From: Arenibacter algicola
GTDB taxonomy: Bacteria > Bacteroidota > Bacteroidia > Flavobacteriales > Flavobacteriaceae
Assembly: GCF_000733925.1 (NCBI RefSeq)
Contig: NZ_JPOO01000001.1
Coordinates: 2,232,001-2,296,000, forward strand
Length of the DNA stretch: 64,000 nt
Reading direction: 5' to 3'
Below the pieces are notes generated by a model. It was not told the origin of the DNA. It saw nothing but the letters and a program-made list of their open reading frames with translations, and ran no database searches. Shown here piece after piece: positions 9,742-18,767 of the stretch. The first letter of the stretch is position 1. Every line of letters begins with the position of its first letter. Both the position numbers and the translations under genes were made by a program.

Positions 9742-9759
9742 TTCGGATAATTCGGATAT
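9742..9759. repeat. Tandem 9-bp direct repeat in the divergent promoter region
   Basis: TTCGGATAA is followed directly by TTCGGATAT between the divergent GH109-like and regulator genes. It could be a regulator binding site. Nothing beyond the repeat itself supports this. Confidence 0.35.
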
Positions 9760-9820
9760 TTGAAGTTTTTTTCCACCTTTTTGAGGAATATGTCTCCTTA
9801 AGGTTAGGTTTAATATTGGG

Positions 9821-9828
9821 TATATTTG
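9821..9828 (+). promoter_or_regulatory. -7 element (TATATTTG) before the hybrid regulator gene
   Basis: Exact match to TANNTTTG, 36 nt upstream of the ATG at 9864. No TTG lies at the usual -33 distance, so it is a partial promoter match. Confidence 0.4.
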
Positions 9829-9863
9829 TTGGGCAGTTAAATGACGGTTTAATAATGAGTTAA

Positions 9864-12800
9864 ATGCATTTGTTGAATAGGCGATTTATAAAGAATGGAA
9901 AAATTGATGTGCTAATTTTGGCGCTGGTTTTTTGTTCACTTTGTTATGGTCAAAATCCTACCAATTTTGTGCATCTACCTTTTAAACTAGAAAACCAAGG
10001 AATAAAAGTGACCCATACCGTACAGGATAGTCTTGGTTTTATGTGGTTGGCCCATGTTAATGGTATTTCAAAATATGATGGGTACAATTTTAAGTTTATT
10101 CCCTCTGATCAAATTTTTGGTGATAAAATTGGTTCGGACCAGGTTAAAAGTATTTTTAAGGTTGGTCAGGGTACAATTTGGGCATTGTCCGTAAATGGTC
10201 AGTTATCTTTTTTAGAGAAAAACGGTAAATTTTCTTCTATAGACACGAGGATAGAGGGTTTTCAAAAACGGCATAGGGTCTATACAGCAAAAAGTAATGG
10301 AAACAAGCTTTTTTTAGCAACACTGAAGGGTTTAATACTTTCTTACAACCATACCAAAGTTGCAATTGACAGTATTACGACCATACCTAATATAGCCCCG
10401 GACGGATCAGTGATCAATTCCATGATTGTTAGAAAATCTGATGAATTAATTTTAAGTACCTACCGTGGGCCAATTTATACATATTCAGTAAACAAGAGGA
10501 AGTTGGATACCATCGATTTCCCCTATAATTATAACTTACCTGCCAATTTTTTTTTAACGATGGATAATATGGATAGGCTTTGGATAGCCTCGTCCTATCC
10601 AAGTTTTGGATTGCATGTTTATGATTTTCAGAAAAAATCCTTCGTGGAAAATCAAATTTTCGATAAAGAATCCAAGTCAAAATTGTATGAAGTTTTTAAG
10701 ATAATATATAAGGATTATCTGGGGAATATTTGGATGGGCACAGATGGTAATGGTCTTTACAAAATTGACCCGGATGATGGTAGTATAAGTATTTTGAAAA
10801 ATAATATACTAAATCGTTTCTCCCTTAGTAGCAATACAGTATTGGATATAAATGAGGATCTAAATAATAATCTATGGGTGGTCACCAATTACGGAGATCT
10901 AAATATTTTAAGGAATAAGAATAAGCATGTTAATTACCATTCCGGTTCAATTAACGAAAAGCCAACTAGGGTTCTGTCTTCCTTTAGGGCAAAAGATGGA
11001 ACATTATGGATTGGTACTGATGGCGAAGGTATAACCAAAATAAGCCCTAACGGGGCAGAAGAGCAATTTTTCGAAAATTCAGACAGTAATAAGGGATATT
11101 ACATTCATTCCATTAATCAGGATAGAGAAGGAAATATATGGATAGGAACCTATCAAAATGGATTAATTCTTTTTAATCCACGTTCAAATAGTTTTTCCAA
11201 AATTCGTCTAAGGAATTCAAAAAAGAACGAGGTTTCCGACGTTCGATTTATTTTCAAAGATTCTAAAGACCGATTGTGGGTAACTACCGACTTGGGAATT
11301 TATTTATTTTCAGGGAGAGATACAATGTTGGCCTATTTTGAAAATGGAACATCAGGTTTGGTCGGGCCAATTTCACAATCGGTCGTGGAAGACTCTCTAG
11401 GGACAATATGGCTAGCCTACAATCGTGGTGGGTTATTTAGGTTCGATGAAAATATGGAAAATATAACAGAATCTCAATTTACAAGGTTTACTGACCTTGA
11501 GAACGAACATATTACAAATAAGAAATATGATATTTGGTCCATGTCAGCCGATAGGGATGATACTATTTGGATGGTCTTGGTAAATGGCGATCTTACCCAA
11601 TTTAATATTGCCGATCAGGAGTTTCATAGGGTAAAAATGAATGGGACTTATGATAATACTATATTTAGGTCTGTTGTTCTTGATAATGAAGAAAATGTCT
11701 GGTTGGCATCAACCAATGGTATTTGGAAATACAATTTGAAAGATTCCACAACTACTGTATTTCAACAAAGTGATGGTATTCAAGACAATACCTTTATGCA
11801 ACGGAGTGTCCATAAGGATGACAATGGGAATTTGTATTTTGGAGGTTTAAATGGGGTAAATTACTTTTTTCCAGAGCAACTACAAAAAGATAGTACGGGA
11901 GTTAAAATATTAATAGAGGATATAGATATTTTAAATCAGCCGGCTATTTCAGTTATTCCGAAACAAATTACCGAGGGGGTTGAGAAGTTGAAGCATTTGG
12001 AATTGAATTATGACCAATCCTCTTTTGCCTTTCGTTTTTTGGCCCTTGATAATGTACTTTTTCCTAATTTTAATTATGCCTATAGGCTTAAAGGTTTTAA
12101 TGATAAATGGATAGTTACAGATCAGGAACGTTTGGCTACCTACACTAACATTCCTCCTGGACAATATATTTTTGAAGTCAAGGCCAGTTCAGGGAACGGC
12201 CAATGGGACATCGAACCCAAATCGGTTACGATCCATATATTACAACCATTTTGGAAAACTCCTTTGGCCAAAATGTTCTATGTACTACTGGCGTTTGGAT
12301 TGATATATGGAATTGTTATTTGGATAAGACTAAGAAATAAAGTTATTGCCGATCAGCTAAAACATCGACATGAAAGGGAGCTTTATGCCCTAAAAATGGA
12401 TTTCTTTGCCAAGATGTCCCATGAAATCCAAACCCCTTTGACCTTGATTTTGATTCCCTTGGAAAATATGCTGGATCGGGCTTTGAAGAGCGGTAATTTG
12501 CTGTTGCAACAAAGACTCCGCTCAATATCCAATAATGCCAATCGTTTGTCAAGAATTGTTTTTGAGCTCACTTCACTTAGAGACAAGGAACTGGAAAGGT
12601 TAGTCCTTAGACCTTCCGAAAATAATCTAACCGATGATCTGAAAGCGATTACGGAATCGTTTATGGAACAGGCCAAATTTAAAGGTATTCATTTTAAATG
12701 TAGTTATCCCGACGTTAAGTTAAAAATGTGGTACGATAAGGATAAAATAGAACATATCTTTTTTAATTTATTGTCCAATGCATTTAAGTTTACCCCTAAG

Positions 12801-13946
12801 GGGGGGTACATAATCTTGGATGCCATAATTGAGGATTGGGAGAGAAATGTAAAAATATCTATAACCGATTCAGGGCCAGGAATTCCAAAGGAAGAGCTGG
12901 AGCATATTTTTCAATTGTTTTATCAGGCAGATTCAGGGAAGCAAAAAATGGGAACAGGAATCGGCTTGGCCCTTACCAAAGAACTGGTAGATCTGCACCA
13001 TGGTAAGATCGATGTGAAATCGGACCCGGTTAAGGGAACTTGTTTTAGTGTAAGCTTTCCTATTGATAAAAATAAGAATGAAAGTGTAGAAAAGGAGCTT
13101 ACCTTGGAAGAGGCTATTATGGAGGTTGAGGAGGTTGAATACGAATTGAAGGAGGAGATTATAGGTACAAGTTCAGCTAAACTGGGGAAGACCATATTGG
13201 TAGTAGAGGATAATTATGAACTACAAATATCCCTGAAAGATATTTTTAATGATTACTATAATGTTCTCTTGGCAGAAAATGGGGAAGAAGGTTATGCCTT
13301 GGCCTTGGAGCATAACCCTGACCTGATCATTAGCGATATTATGATGCCAAAATTGGATGGTATTGAAATGAGTAAAATGCTTCAAAAAAACGAGCTTACG
13401 ACACATATCCCGATTATACTTCTTACCGCCAAGAAAGCAGCAAAAAATAAAATTTTGGGATTACGTGCAGGGGCGGTCGAATACATAAACAAACCCTTTA
13501 ATATTAATGAACTGGTTCTAAAGGTAAATAATATCATTACCCTTAGCGATCGGTTGATTATGAAATATAAGAACGACTTGATAACTACGCCTCAAAATGG
13601 AGGAAGTAGGTCCCAGGATGAAGTTTTTCTTGAAAACCTGGTACGTCTTGTGGAAAATCAGATTAGCAATCCAGATTTTAAGACCGAAGATCTGGCTCAG
13701 GATCTAAATATGAGCTATTCTGCTATTTATAGAAAATTTCAGGGGTTAACGGGGAAGAAAATAGTGGATTTTGTTAGGACTATGCGTCTAAAAAAGGCAG
13801 CTGTTTTAATTAGCGACTGTAATTATTCCGTATCCGAGGCAGCGTTCTTGGTGGGTTTTAACGATCCCAAATATTTTTCAAAATGCTTTAAAAAAGAGTT
13901 TGGCAAGAGCCCGAGAAAGTTGAAGGGCAAAGTAGATCATATTTGA
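9864..13946 (+). CDS. Hybrid two-component system regulator (sensor kinase, receiver, AraC DNA-binding in one chain)
   Basis: 1360 residues. It senses a glycan breakdown product in the periplasm and activates the local utilisation genes. After a signal peptide (about 1-29) come Reg_prop beta-propeller repeats (IWMGTDGNGLYKI, LWIGTDGEGITKI, IWIGTYQNGLILF and others) up to about residue 680. A Y_Y_Y domain (FAYRFLALD-like, NIPPGQYIFEVKA) and a transmembrane helix near 800-818 follow. The HisKA domain has phospho-acceptor His853 in SHEIQTPLT (Gln where Arg is usual), then the ATPase (NLLSNAFKFTP, DSGPGIP, GTGIGLAL). The receiver has Asp1158 in ISDIMMP. A C-terminal AraC helix-turn-helix (about 1265-1355) ends the protein. 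It is divergent from the GH109-susCD side and collinear with the DUF3472-sulfatase side, so it probably governs both. Confidence 0.97.
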   Translation: MHLLNRRFIKNGKIDVLILALVFCSLCYGQNPTNFVHLPFKLENQGIKVTHTVQDSLGFMWLAHVNGISKYDGYNFKFIPSDQIFGDKIGSDQVKSIFKVGQGTIWALSVNGQLSFLEKNGKFSSIDTRIEGFQKRHRVYTAKSNGNKLFLATLKGLILSYNHTKVAIDSITTIPNIAPDGSVINSMIVRKSDELILSTYRGPIYTYSVNKRKLDTIDFPYNYNLPANFFLTMDNMDRLWIASSYPSFGLHVYDFQKKSFVENQIFDKESKSKLYEVFKIIYKDYLGNIWMGTDGNGLYKIDPDDGSISILKNNILNRFSLSSNTVLDINEDLNNNLWVVTNYGDLNILRNKNKHVNYHSGSINEKPTRVLSSFRAKDGTLWIGTDGEGITKISPNGAEEQFFENSDSNKGYYIHSINQDREGNIWIGTYQNGLILFNPRSNSFSKIRLRNSKKNEVSDVRFIFKDSKDRLWVTTDLGIYLFSGRDTMLAYFENGTSGLVGPISQSVVEDSLGTIWLAYNRGGLFRFDENMENITESQFTRFTDLENEHITNKKYDIWSMSADRDDTIWMVLVNGDLTQFNIADQEFHRVKMNGTYDNTIFRSVVLDNEENVWLASTNGIWKYNLKDSTTTVFQQSDGIQDNTFMQRSVHKDDNGNLYFGGLNGVNYFFPEQLQKDSTGVKILIEDIDILNQPAISVIPKQITEGVEKLKHLELNYDQSSFAFRFLALDNVLFPNFNYAYRLKGFNDKWIVTDQERLATYTNIPPGQYIFEVKASSGNGQWDIEPKSVTIHILQPFWKTPLAKMFYVLLAFGLIYGIVIWIRLRNKVIADQLKHRHERELYALKMDFFAKMSHEIQTPLTLILIPLENMLDRALKSGNLLLQQRLRSISNNANRLSRIVFELTSLRDKELERLVLRPSENNLTDDLKAITESFMEQAKFKGIHFKCSYPDVKLKMWYDKDKIEHIFFNLLSNAFKFTPKGGYIILDAIIEDWERNVKISITDSGPGIPKEELEHIFQLFYQADSGKQKMGTGIGLALTKELVDLHHGKIDVKSDPVKGTCFSVSFPIDKNKNESVEKELTLEEAIMEVEEVEYELKEEIIGTSSAKLGKTILVVEDNYELQISLKDIFNDYYNVLLAENGEEGYALALEHNPDLIISDIMMPKLDGIEMSKMLQKNELTTHIPIILLTAKKAAKNKILGLRAGAVEYINKPFNINELVLKVNNIITLSDRLIMKYKNDLITTPQNGGSRSQDEVFLENLVRLVENQISNPDFKTEDLAQDLNMSYSAIYRKFQGLTGKKIVDFVRTMRLKKAAVLISDCNYSVSEAAFLVGFNDPKYFSKCFKKEFGKSPRKLKGKVDHI

Positions 13947-14015
13947 GGGATTTAAATTAAAGCGAGTAGGATAAAAAAATTAAAAATAACGATAAGAGTT
14001 ACAAAGATCAAAAAG

Positions 14016-15410
14016 ATGGCAATAACCAACGTTGGCTCCAAGTTTTTTAAAATGGTTAGGACTAGCTCTATGCCAAGCAGTAAAGGATGTATAAATTCAG
14101 TAGGACTAAGCCTATTACTCATGGTAGGCTCCTGTACAACTTTGTCCAAGCAAGATAATGCAAAAGATACATCTTTGGAAAAATTAAGCTTGACCGATAG
14201 TATAAAGCCGGGAGGCAATAGCTGGGTGGTAAATGAAGTGAGGGATAATCGCCATCTTATTTCTGATGAGGGAATAAGGAACTGGAATGATACCAATACG
14301 GTTATAAGAACCTATTTTAAAACCGACCAAGTAGGGCAATTGAATGTTGGCCTAAATCTTAAAGTGAGCGAAGGTACTTCCAAACTCAGGGTTTCCTTGG
14401 ACGGAACCACCAAAGAGATCCAAGTTTCCAACCAGGATTTGGAAACCTTGGACATAGGCGTGTTTAAGCTTTCCACACCTGGTTATCACTATGTGGAACT
14501 TCAGGGAATGGAAAAATCGGCCAATAATTTTGCCGATGTCAATGAGGTGCTTATTGGCGGCCAGGCGGCCAATGGGAAGCTTACTTACGTAAAAGAAGAC
14601 TTTTACTGGGGTAGAAGGGGGCCATCTGTACATTTAAGTTACACTACTCCCGAAAACACGGATATTCTTTGGTTTTATAATGAAATAACGGTCCCTGAAA
14701 AAGAGGATATTATTGGATCCTATTACATGGCCAACGGCTTCGGAGAGGGATATTTTGGAATGCAGGTAAATTCGGAGACAGAGAGGAGAATCCTGTTTTC
14801 GGTCTGGAGTCCGTTTGAAACCCAGGACCCAAAAAGTATTCCTGAAGAATACAGAATAATTTTGTTAGGCAAAGGAGAAGGGGTAACCACTGGTGAATTT
14901 GGCAATGAAGGCTCTGGAGGACAAAGTTATAAGGTATTCAATTGGAAGGCGGGCAACACCTACAAATTCTTATTGAAGGGTGAGCCTTCTGTAAATAATT
15001 CCACGGATTATACCGCCTATTTCTATGACTCGGAAACGGATAAATGGAATTTAATCGCCAGTTTTAGAAGACCACATACCTCTACCTATTTAAAAAGACC
15101 ACATTCCTTTCTAGAAAACTTTAGGACAGAAGTAGGCCATATTTCCAGAATGGGAGAATATACCAACCAATGGATCATGGATACTGCAGGGCAGTGGCAT
15201 GAACTTACCAAGGCTAAATTTACGGCAGACGCCACCGCAAGGAAAGGTTCTAGGGAAGATTACGCCGGAGGGGCCGTTGGAAACAAATTTTTTATGAAGA
15301 ATTGTGGATTTATTAATGAAATGACCACTATTGATACCTTCCATGAAAGGATAGCAAACGGAGTGGCACCAGTGATAGATTTTTCGCTATTGGAGAAACC
15401 AATACAATAA
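14016..15410 (+). CDS. DUF5077/DUF3472 lipoprotein
   Basis: 464 residues from the first ATG. Later in-frame ATGs at 14052 and 14070 are equally possible, and the hydrophobic stretch GLSLLLMVGSC with its lipobox Cys follows all of them. The N-terminal half (GGNSWVVNEV onward) resembles DUF5077, and the C-terminal half (FYWGRRGPSVHLSYT, FGEGYFGMQVNS, FSVWSPFETQDP) resembles DUF3472, a pairing known from polysaccharide loci. No catalytic function is established for either domain. It lies 69 bp after the regulator gene and before a sulfatase. A surface carbohydrate-binding or -processing role is inferred only from context. Confidence 0.85.
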   Translation: MAITNVGSKFFKMVRTSSMPSSKGCINSVGLSLLLMVGSCTTLSKQDNAKDTSLEKLSLTDSIKPGGNSWVVNEVRDNRHLISDEGIRNWNDTNTVIRTYFKTDQVGQLNVGLNLKVSEGTSKLRVSLDGTTKEIQVSNQDLETLDIGVFKLSTPGYHYVELQGMEKSANNFADVNEVLIGGQAANGKLTYVKEDFYWGRRGPSVHLSYTTPENTDILWFYNEITVPEKEDIIGSYYMANGFGEGYFGMQVNSETERRILFSVWSPFETQDPKSIPEEYRIILLGKGEGVTTGEFGNEGSGGQSYKVFNWKAGNTYKFLLKGEPSVNNSTDYTAYFYDSETDKWNLIASFRRPHTSTYLKRPHSFLENFRTEVGHISRMGEYTNQWIMDTAGQWHELTKAKFTADATARKGSREDYAGGAVGNKFFMKNCGFINEMTTIDTFHERIANGVAPVIDFSLLEKPIQ

Positions 15411-15547
15411 TAATTCATCAATTTGGAAATGTGTTAATTGGAAATATTTCAGAAGTGACCGATTAAAAAAAGATCTACGAAGTTGGTTGTCCCGAGTAGA
15501 ATTAATTACAAAGAAATCAGAAACTAAAAACCAGAAATAAATTAATA

Positions 15548-17095
15548 ATGAAAAAAATAACTTATTTAATCCTAATACCATTAGCCCTATTATCCTGTAA
15601 GGGGGAAAGTAAAAAGGAAGTTCTTTCCGAGGAATCCCGAAAACCAAATATAATTTACATTTTGGCCGATGATCTTGGTTATGCCGAATTGGGTGCCTAT
15701 GGTCAGGAAAAAATTGAGACCCCCAATATTGATGCCCTAGCAAAGGAAGGGATGTTGTTTACCCAGCATTATACCAGTGCACCGGTTTGTGCCCCTGCAC
15801 GTTATATGTTGCTGACTGGTACCCATTCCGGGCGAGCCCATATTCGTGGTAATGAGGAATGGGGAGAACGTGGGGAGGTATGGAATTATAGGGCCATGGC
15901 CAAAGATTCTGTTTTGGAGGGACAGCGTCCTATGCCGGATAGCACCATTACCATAGCTAAAAAGTTAAAGGAAGTGGGATATGGTACGGCCATGTTCGGT
16001 AAATGGGGATTGGGCGCACCCCATACTAATTCCATTCCTACAAAAATGGGCTTCGATTTCTTTTATGGATATAATTGTCAGCGACAGGCCCACACCTATT
16101 ATCCATTGCATTTGTACAAGAATGAAAATAGGGTTCATTTAGATAACGATACCATTGCCCCAAATACCAAATTGACCAAAGGAGCAGATATCAACGATCC
16201 CAAGAGTTATGCGGCCTATACCTTAAATGATTACGCACCCGATCTTATGTTTAATGAACTAAAAGGTTTTGTAGATAGAAATAAGGAGAACCCCTTTTTT
16301 ATTTATTGGGCAACCCCAATACCGCATGCGGCCATTCAAGCTCCACAAAAATGGGTGGATTATTATATTGAAAAGTTTGGGGATGAAGAGCCATATTTAG
16401 GGGAAAGAGGCTATTTTCCACACCAAAACCCCCGAGCTGGTTACGCTGCCATGGTTTCTTACCTGGATGAGAATATAGGAAAACTAGTGGCCAAGTTAAA
16501 GGAGGACGGACTATATGACAATACACTTATTATATTTACTTCAGACAATGGTCCCACTTTTAATGGTGGAACCGACTCGCCTTGGTTTGATAGTGCAAAA
16601 CCTTTTAGAAGTGAGTACGGAAGAGGAAAAGGCTTTGTTTATGAAGGGGGAATTAGGGTACCTATGGTTGCAACTTGGCCCGGACAAATAAAAGCGGCCA
16701 GTAAAACGGATCACATTTCTGCACATTATGATGTTATGGCCACTTTGGCCGATGTTGCGGGTTATGAAAAACCAAGCTATACGGATGGGGTGAGTTTTTT
16801 ACCCACTTTGCTTTCTCAGGAAAATCAAAAGGAGCACGATTTCCTTTATTGGGAGTTTCCGGAATATGGGGGACAGTTGGCCATTAGAATGGGCGATTGG
16901 AAGGTCGTAAAAACCCATCTTAAGGACAAAAAAAATGAGCCTACCTTGGAATTGTATAACCTTAGGACAGATATAAAGGAAACAACAAATGTGGCGGATC
17001 AACATCCGGAAATACTAGAAAAGGCAGCCAAAATTCTGGAAAGCCAGCATACCGAACCCAGCATTGAAAAGTTTAAGATCCCTAATTTAAAGTAG
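15548..17095 (+). CDS. S1-family sulfatase lipoprotein
   Basis: 515 residues. The N-terminus MKKITYLILIPLALLSCKGE is a lipoprotein signal with Cys17. LADDLGYAELGAYG supplies metal ligands, and APVCAPARYMLLTG carries the C-x-A-x-R signature with Cys81 as the formylglycine precursor. FGKWGLG, a YNCQRQAHTYYP segment, SDNGPTFNGG and FVYEGGIRVPM are conserved in this branch of arylsulfatases. The C-terminal part ends in ELYNLRTDIKETTNVA, the usual sulfatase tail. It differs from the soluble sulfatase at 1318, so the locus encodes at least two sulfatases with presumably different specificities. It is matured by a formylglycine-generating enzyme such as that at 18768. The substrate is not determined. 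Confidence 0.95.
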   Translation: MKKITYLILIPLALLSCKGESKKEVLSEESRKPNIIYILADDLGYAELGAYGQEKIETPNIDALAKEGMLFTQHYTSAPVCAPARYMLLTGTHSGRAHIRGNEEWGERGEVWNYRAMAKDSVLEGQRPMPDSTITIAKKLKEVGYGTAMFGKWGLGAPHTNSIPTKMGFDFFYGYNCQRQAHTYYPLHLYKNENRVHLDNDTIAPNTKLTKGADINDPKSYAAYTLNDYAPDLMFNELKGFVDRNKENPFFIYWATPIPHAAIQAPQKWVDYYIEKFGDEEPYLGERGYFPHQNPRAGYAAMVSYLDENIGKLVAKLKEDGLYDNTLIIFTSDNGPTFNGGTDSPWFDSAKPFRSEYGRGKGFVYEGGIRVPMVATWPGQIKAASKTDHISAHYDVMATLADVAGYEKPSYTDGVSFLPTLLSQENQKEHDFLYWEFPEYGGQLAIRMGDWKVVKTHLKDKKNEPTLELYNLRTDIKETTNVADQHPEILEKAAKILESQHTEPSIEKFKIPNLK

Positions 17096-17130
17096 TAATT
17101 TGATGATTTGATAATTCGATGATTTAATGA

Positions 17131-17708
17131 TTTGGAAATGGGTTAATTGTTCAATGGGGAAATGTACCAATGTACCAATAAATCAATTTGATAATTTGAA
17201 AATGAATTTATTTGGCTACTGGCTACTGGCTACTGGCTACTGGCTACTGGCTACTGGCTACTGGCTACTGGCTACTGCTCATTTTCCTGCCTTATTTTGG
17301 TGATTGAGCGGAGTCGAAATCACATCTTGGGGAAATGCATCAATGTACCAATGTGTTAATTTGATAATTTGGAAATGGGTTAATTGTTCAATGGGGAAAT
17401 GTACCAATGTACCAATAAATCAATTTGATAATTTGAAAATGAATTTATTTGGCTACTGGCTACTGGCTACTGGCTACTGGCTACTGGCTACTGGCTACTG
17501 GCTACTGGCTACTGGCTACTGCTCATTTTCCTGCCTTATTTTGGTGATTGAGCGGAGTCGAAATCACATCTTGGGGAAATGCACCAATGTACCAATGTGT
17601 TAATTTGATAATTTGGAAATGGGTTAATTGTTCAATGGGGAAATGTACCAATGTACCAATGAATCAATTTGATAATTTAGAAATGAGTTAATTTGGCTAC
17701 TGGCTACT
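17131..17708. repeat. Tandem ~240-bp repeats containing GGCTACT heptamer arrays
   Basis: A 237-bp unit (from 17131) is followed by a 244-bp unit (from 17368) and a partial third (from 17612). The units are nearly identical, differing by single bases such as T/C at 17340 versus 17584. Each contains a run of the 7-mer GGCTACT: 9 copies at 17214-17276, 10 at 17451-17520 and 2 at 17695-17708. The extra heptamer accounts for the 7-bp difference in unit length. Each full unit also has GAGCGGAGTCGA (17306, 17550) and the AATGTACCAATGTACCAAT motif. This fills the 647-bp gap between the sulfatase and the M28 peptidase; no gene is present. Confidence 0.95.
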
Positions 17709-17742
17709 AATATTTATACCTGCTTAAATAATTTAGTGTTTT

Positions 17743-18723
17743 ATGTTTAAGGATTTTTACAAAAGGGGATTTTACATCATTTTACTTATAGTTGCATTAT
17801 GGGTGAATTTTTCAATGGCCCAAGAAGAAATTACGGAAAAGGAATTAAAAGACCATATTTTATTCTTGACATCGGATAAAAATTCGGGGAGATATCCCGG
17901 GGGAAAAATCAACAAAAAGATTGTTAGGTATATAACAAAGGATTTTAAAAAGTCGGGGATAGCTCCTATTATGAAATCCTATAAGCAGCCGTTTTTGGCC
18001 CAATTAAGGGTGAAGAAAGTGGAGTTGCCCAAAAATGCCGTTGAGACATGGAATGTTATAGGCCTTATAGAAGGTAACGATCCATTATTGAAGAATGAAT
18101 ATATTGTATTGGGTGCCCATTATGACCATTTGGGCATGGGGGGCGGACCGTCATCAAAGTCCGATAAAATTGGGATACACCATGGTGCAGATGATAACGC
18201 CAGCGGGACTTCAGCTCTATTGGAAATAGGGGAGATGCTAATGGCCCACAAGACCGAGTTAAAAAGAAGTGTTTTGTTGGTCGCTTTTGGAGCAGAAGAA
18301 CAGGGACTATTGGGCAGCAAATATTTTGTGGACAATCCTGTTGTACCATTATTACAGATTAAATTAATGATCAATATGGATATGGTGGGCAGGTTAAACG
18401 ATGCCAAGCAGGTTTATATGGGCGGAGCCGGAACCTTTCCAGGGGGAGAAGAGTTAATGAAGGATTTGGGGCCTCCATTGGGCTTGTCGCCAGTAGTACA
18501 TGCCGGCTCTGTAGGAGGATCGGATCATGTTTCCTTTTATAAAAAAAATATTTCCGTACTAGGAATCCATACAGGTGGGCATCCACAATACCATACCCCT
18601 GAGGATACGGTTGACCTGATTAACTTTGAGGGTCAAAAACAGGTTTGCCAGTATATATTTAATGCCATTATGAAAGTGGGTTCAACACCTTATGACATGA
18701 AATTTATTCCGCAAGGGGATTAG
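17743..18723 (+). CDS. Secreted M28-family zinc aminopeptidase
   Basis: 326 residues, with a signal peptide ending near VNFSMAQ (about residue 27). M28 peptidases use two zinc ions to remove amino acids or short peptides from N-termini. Ligand motifs are in order: GAHYDHLG (His126), HHGADDNASG (Asp150/151), AFGAEEQGLLGS (Glu185/186), INMDMVGRL (Asp213) and HPQYHTPEDT (final His). The chain is complete and of normal length, without an added PA domain. It follows the repeat island and is 44 bp upstream of the formylglycine-generating enzyme gene. The role beside sulfatases is unclear. It may serve general peptide scavenging. Confidence 0.93.
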   Translation: MFKDFYKRGFYIILLIVALWVNFSMAQEEITEKELKDHILFLTSDKNSGRYPGGKINKKIVRYITKDFKKSGIAPIMKSYKQPFLAQLRVKKVELPKNAVETWNVIGLIEGNDPLLKNEYIVLGAHYDHLGMGGGPSSKSDKIGIHHGADDNASGTSALLEIGEMLMAHKTELKRSVLLVAFGAEEQGLLGSKYFVDNPVVPLLQIKLMINMDMVGRLNDAKQVYMGGAGTFPGGEELMKDLGPPLGLSPVVHAGSVGGSDHVSFYKKNISVLGIHTGGHPQYHTPEDTVDLINFEGQKQVCQYIFNAIMKVGSTPYDMKFIPQGD

Positions 18724-18767
18724 AATCATTTTGGTTCTTTACATTTGTAAGGATTAAAAACTATAGA

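Noticed and set aside
17304..17603. Reading frame of 99 codons with a repeated GYWLLAT peptide
   Set aside because: It is the translation of the heptamer arrays and the ~240-bp repeat, with no ribosome site or family; the 7-bp unit happens to read as a 7-residue period over three copies.
17131..17708. CRISPR array
   Set aside because: The repeats are only 7 bp in tandem, with no unique spacers and no cas genes anywhere in the window.
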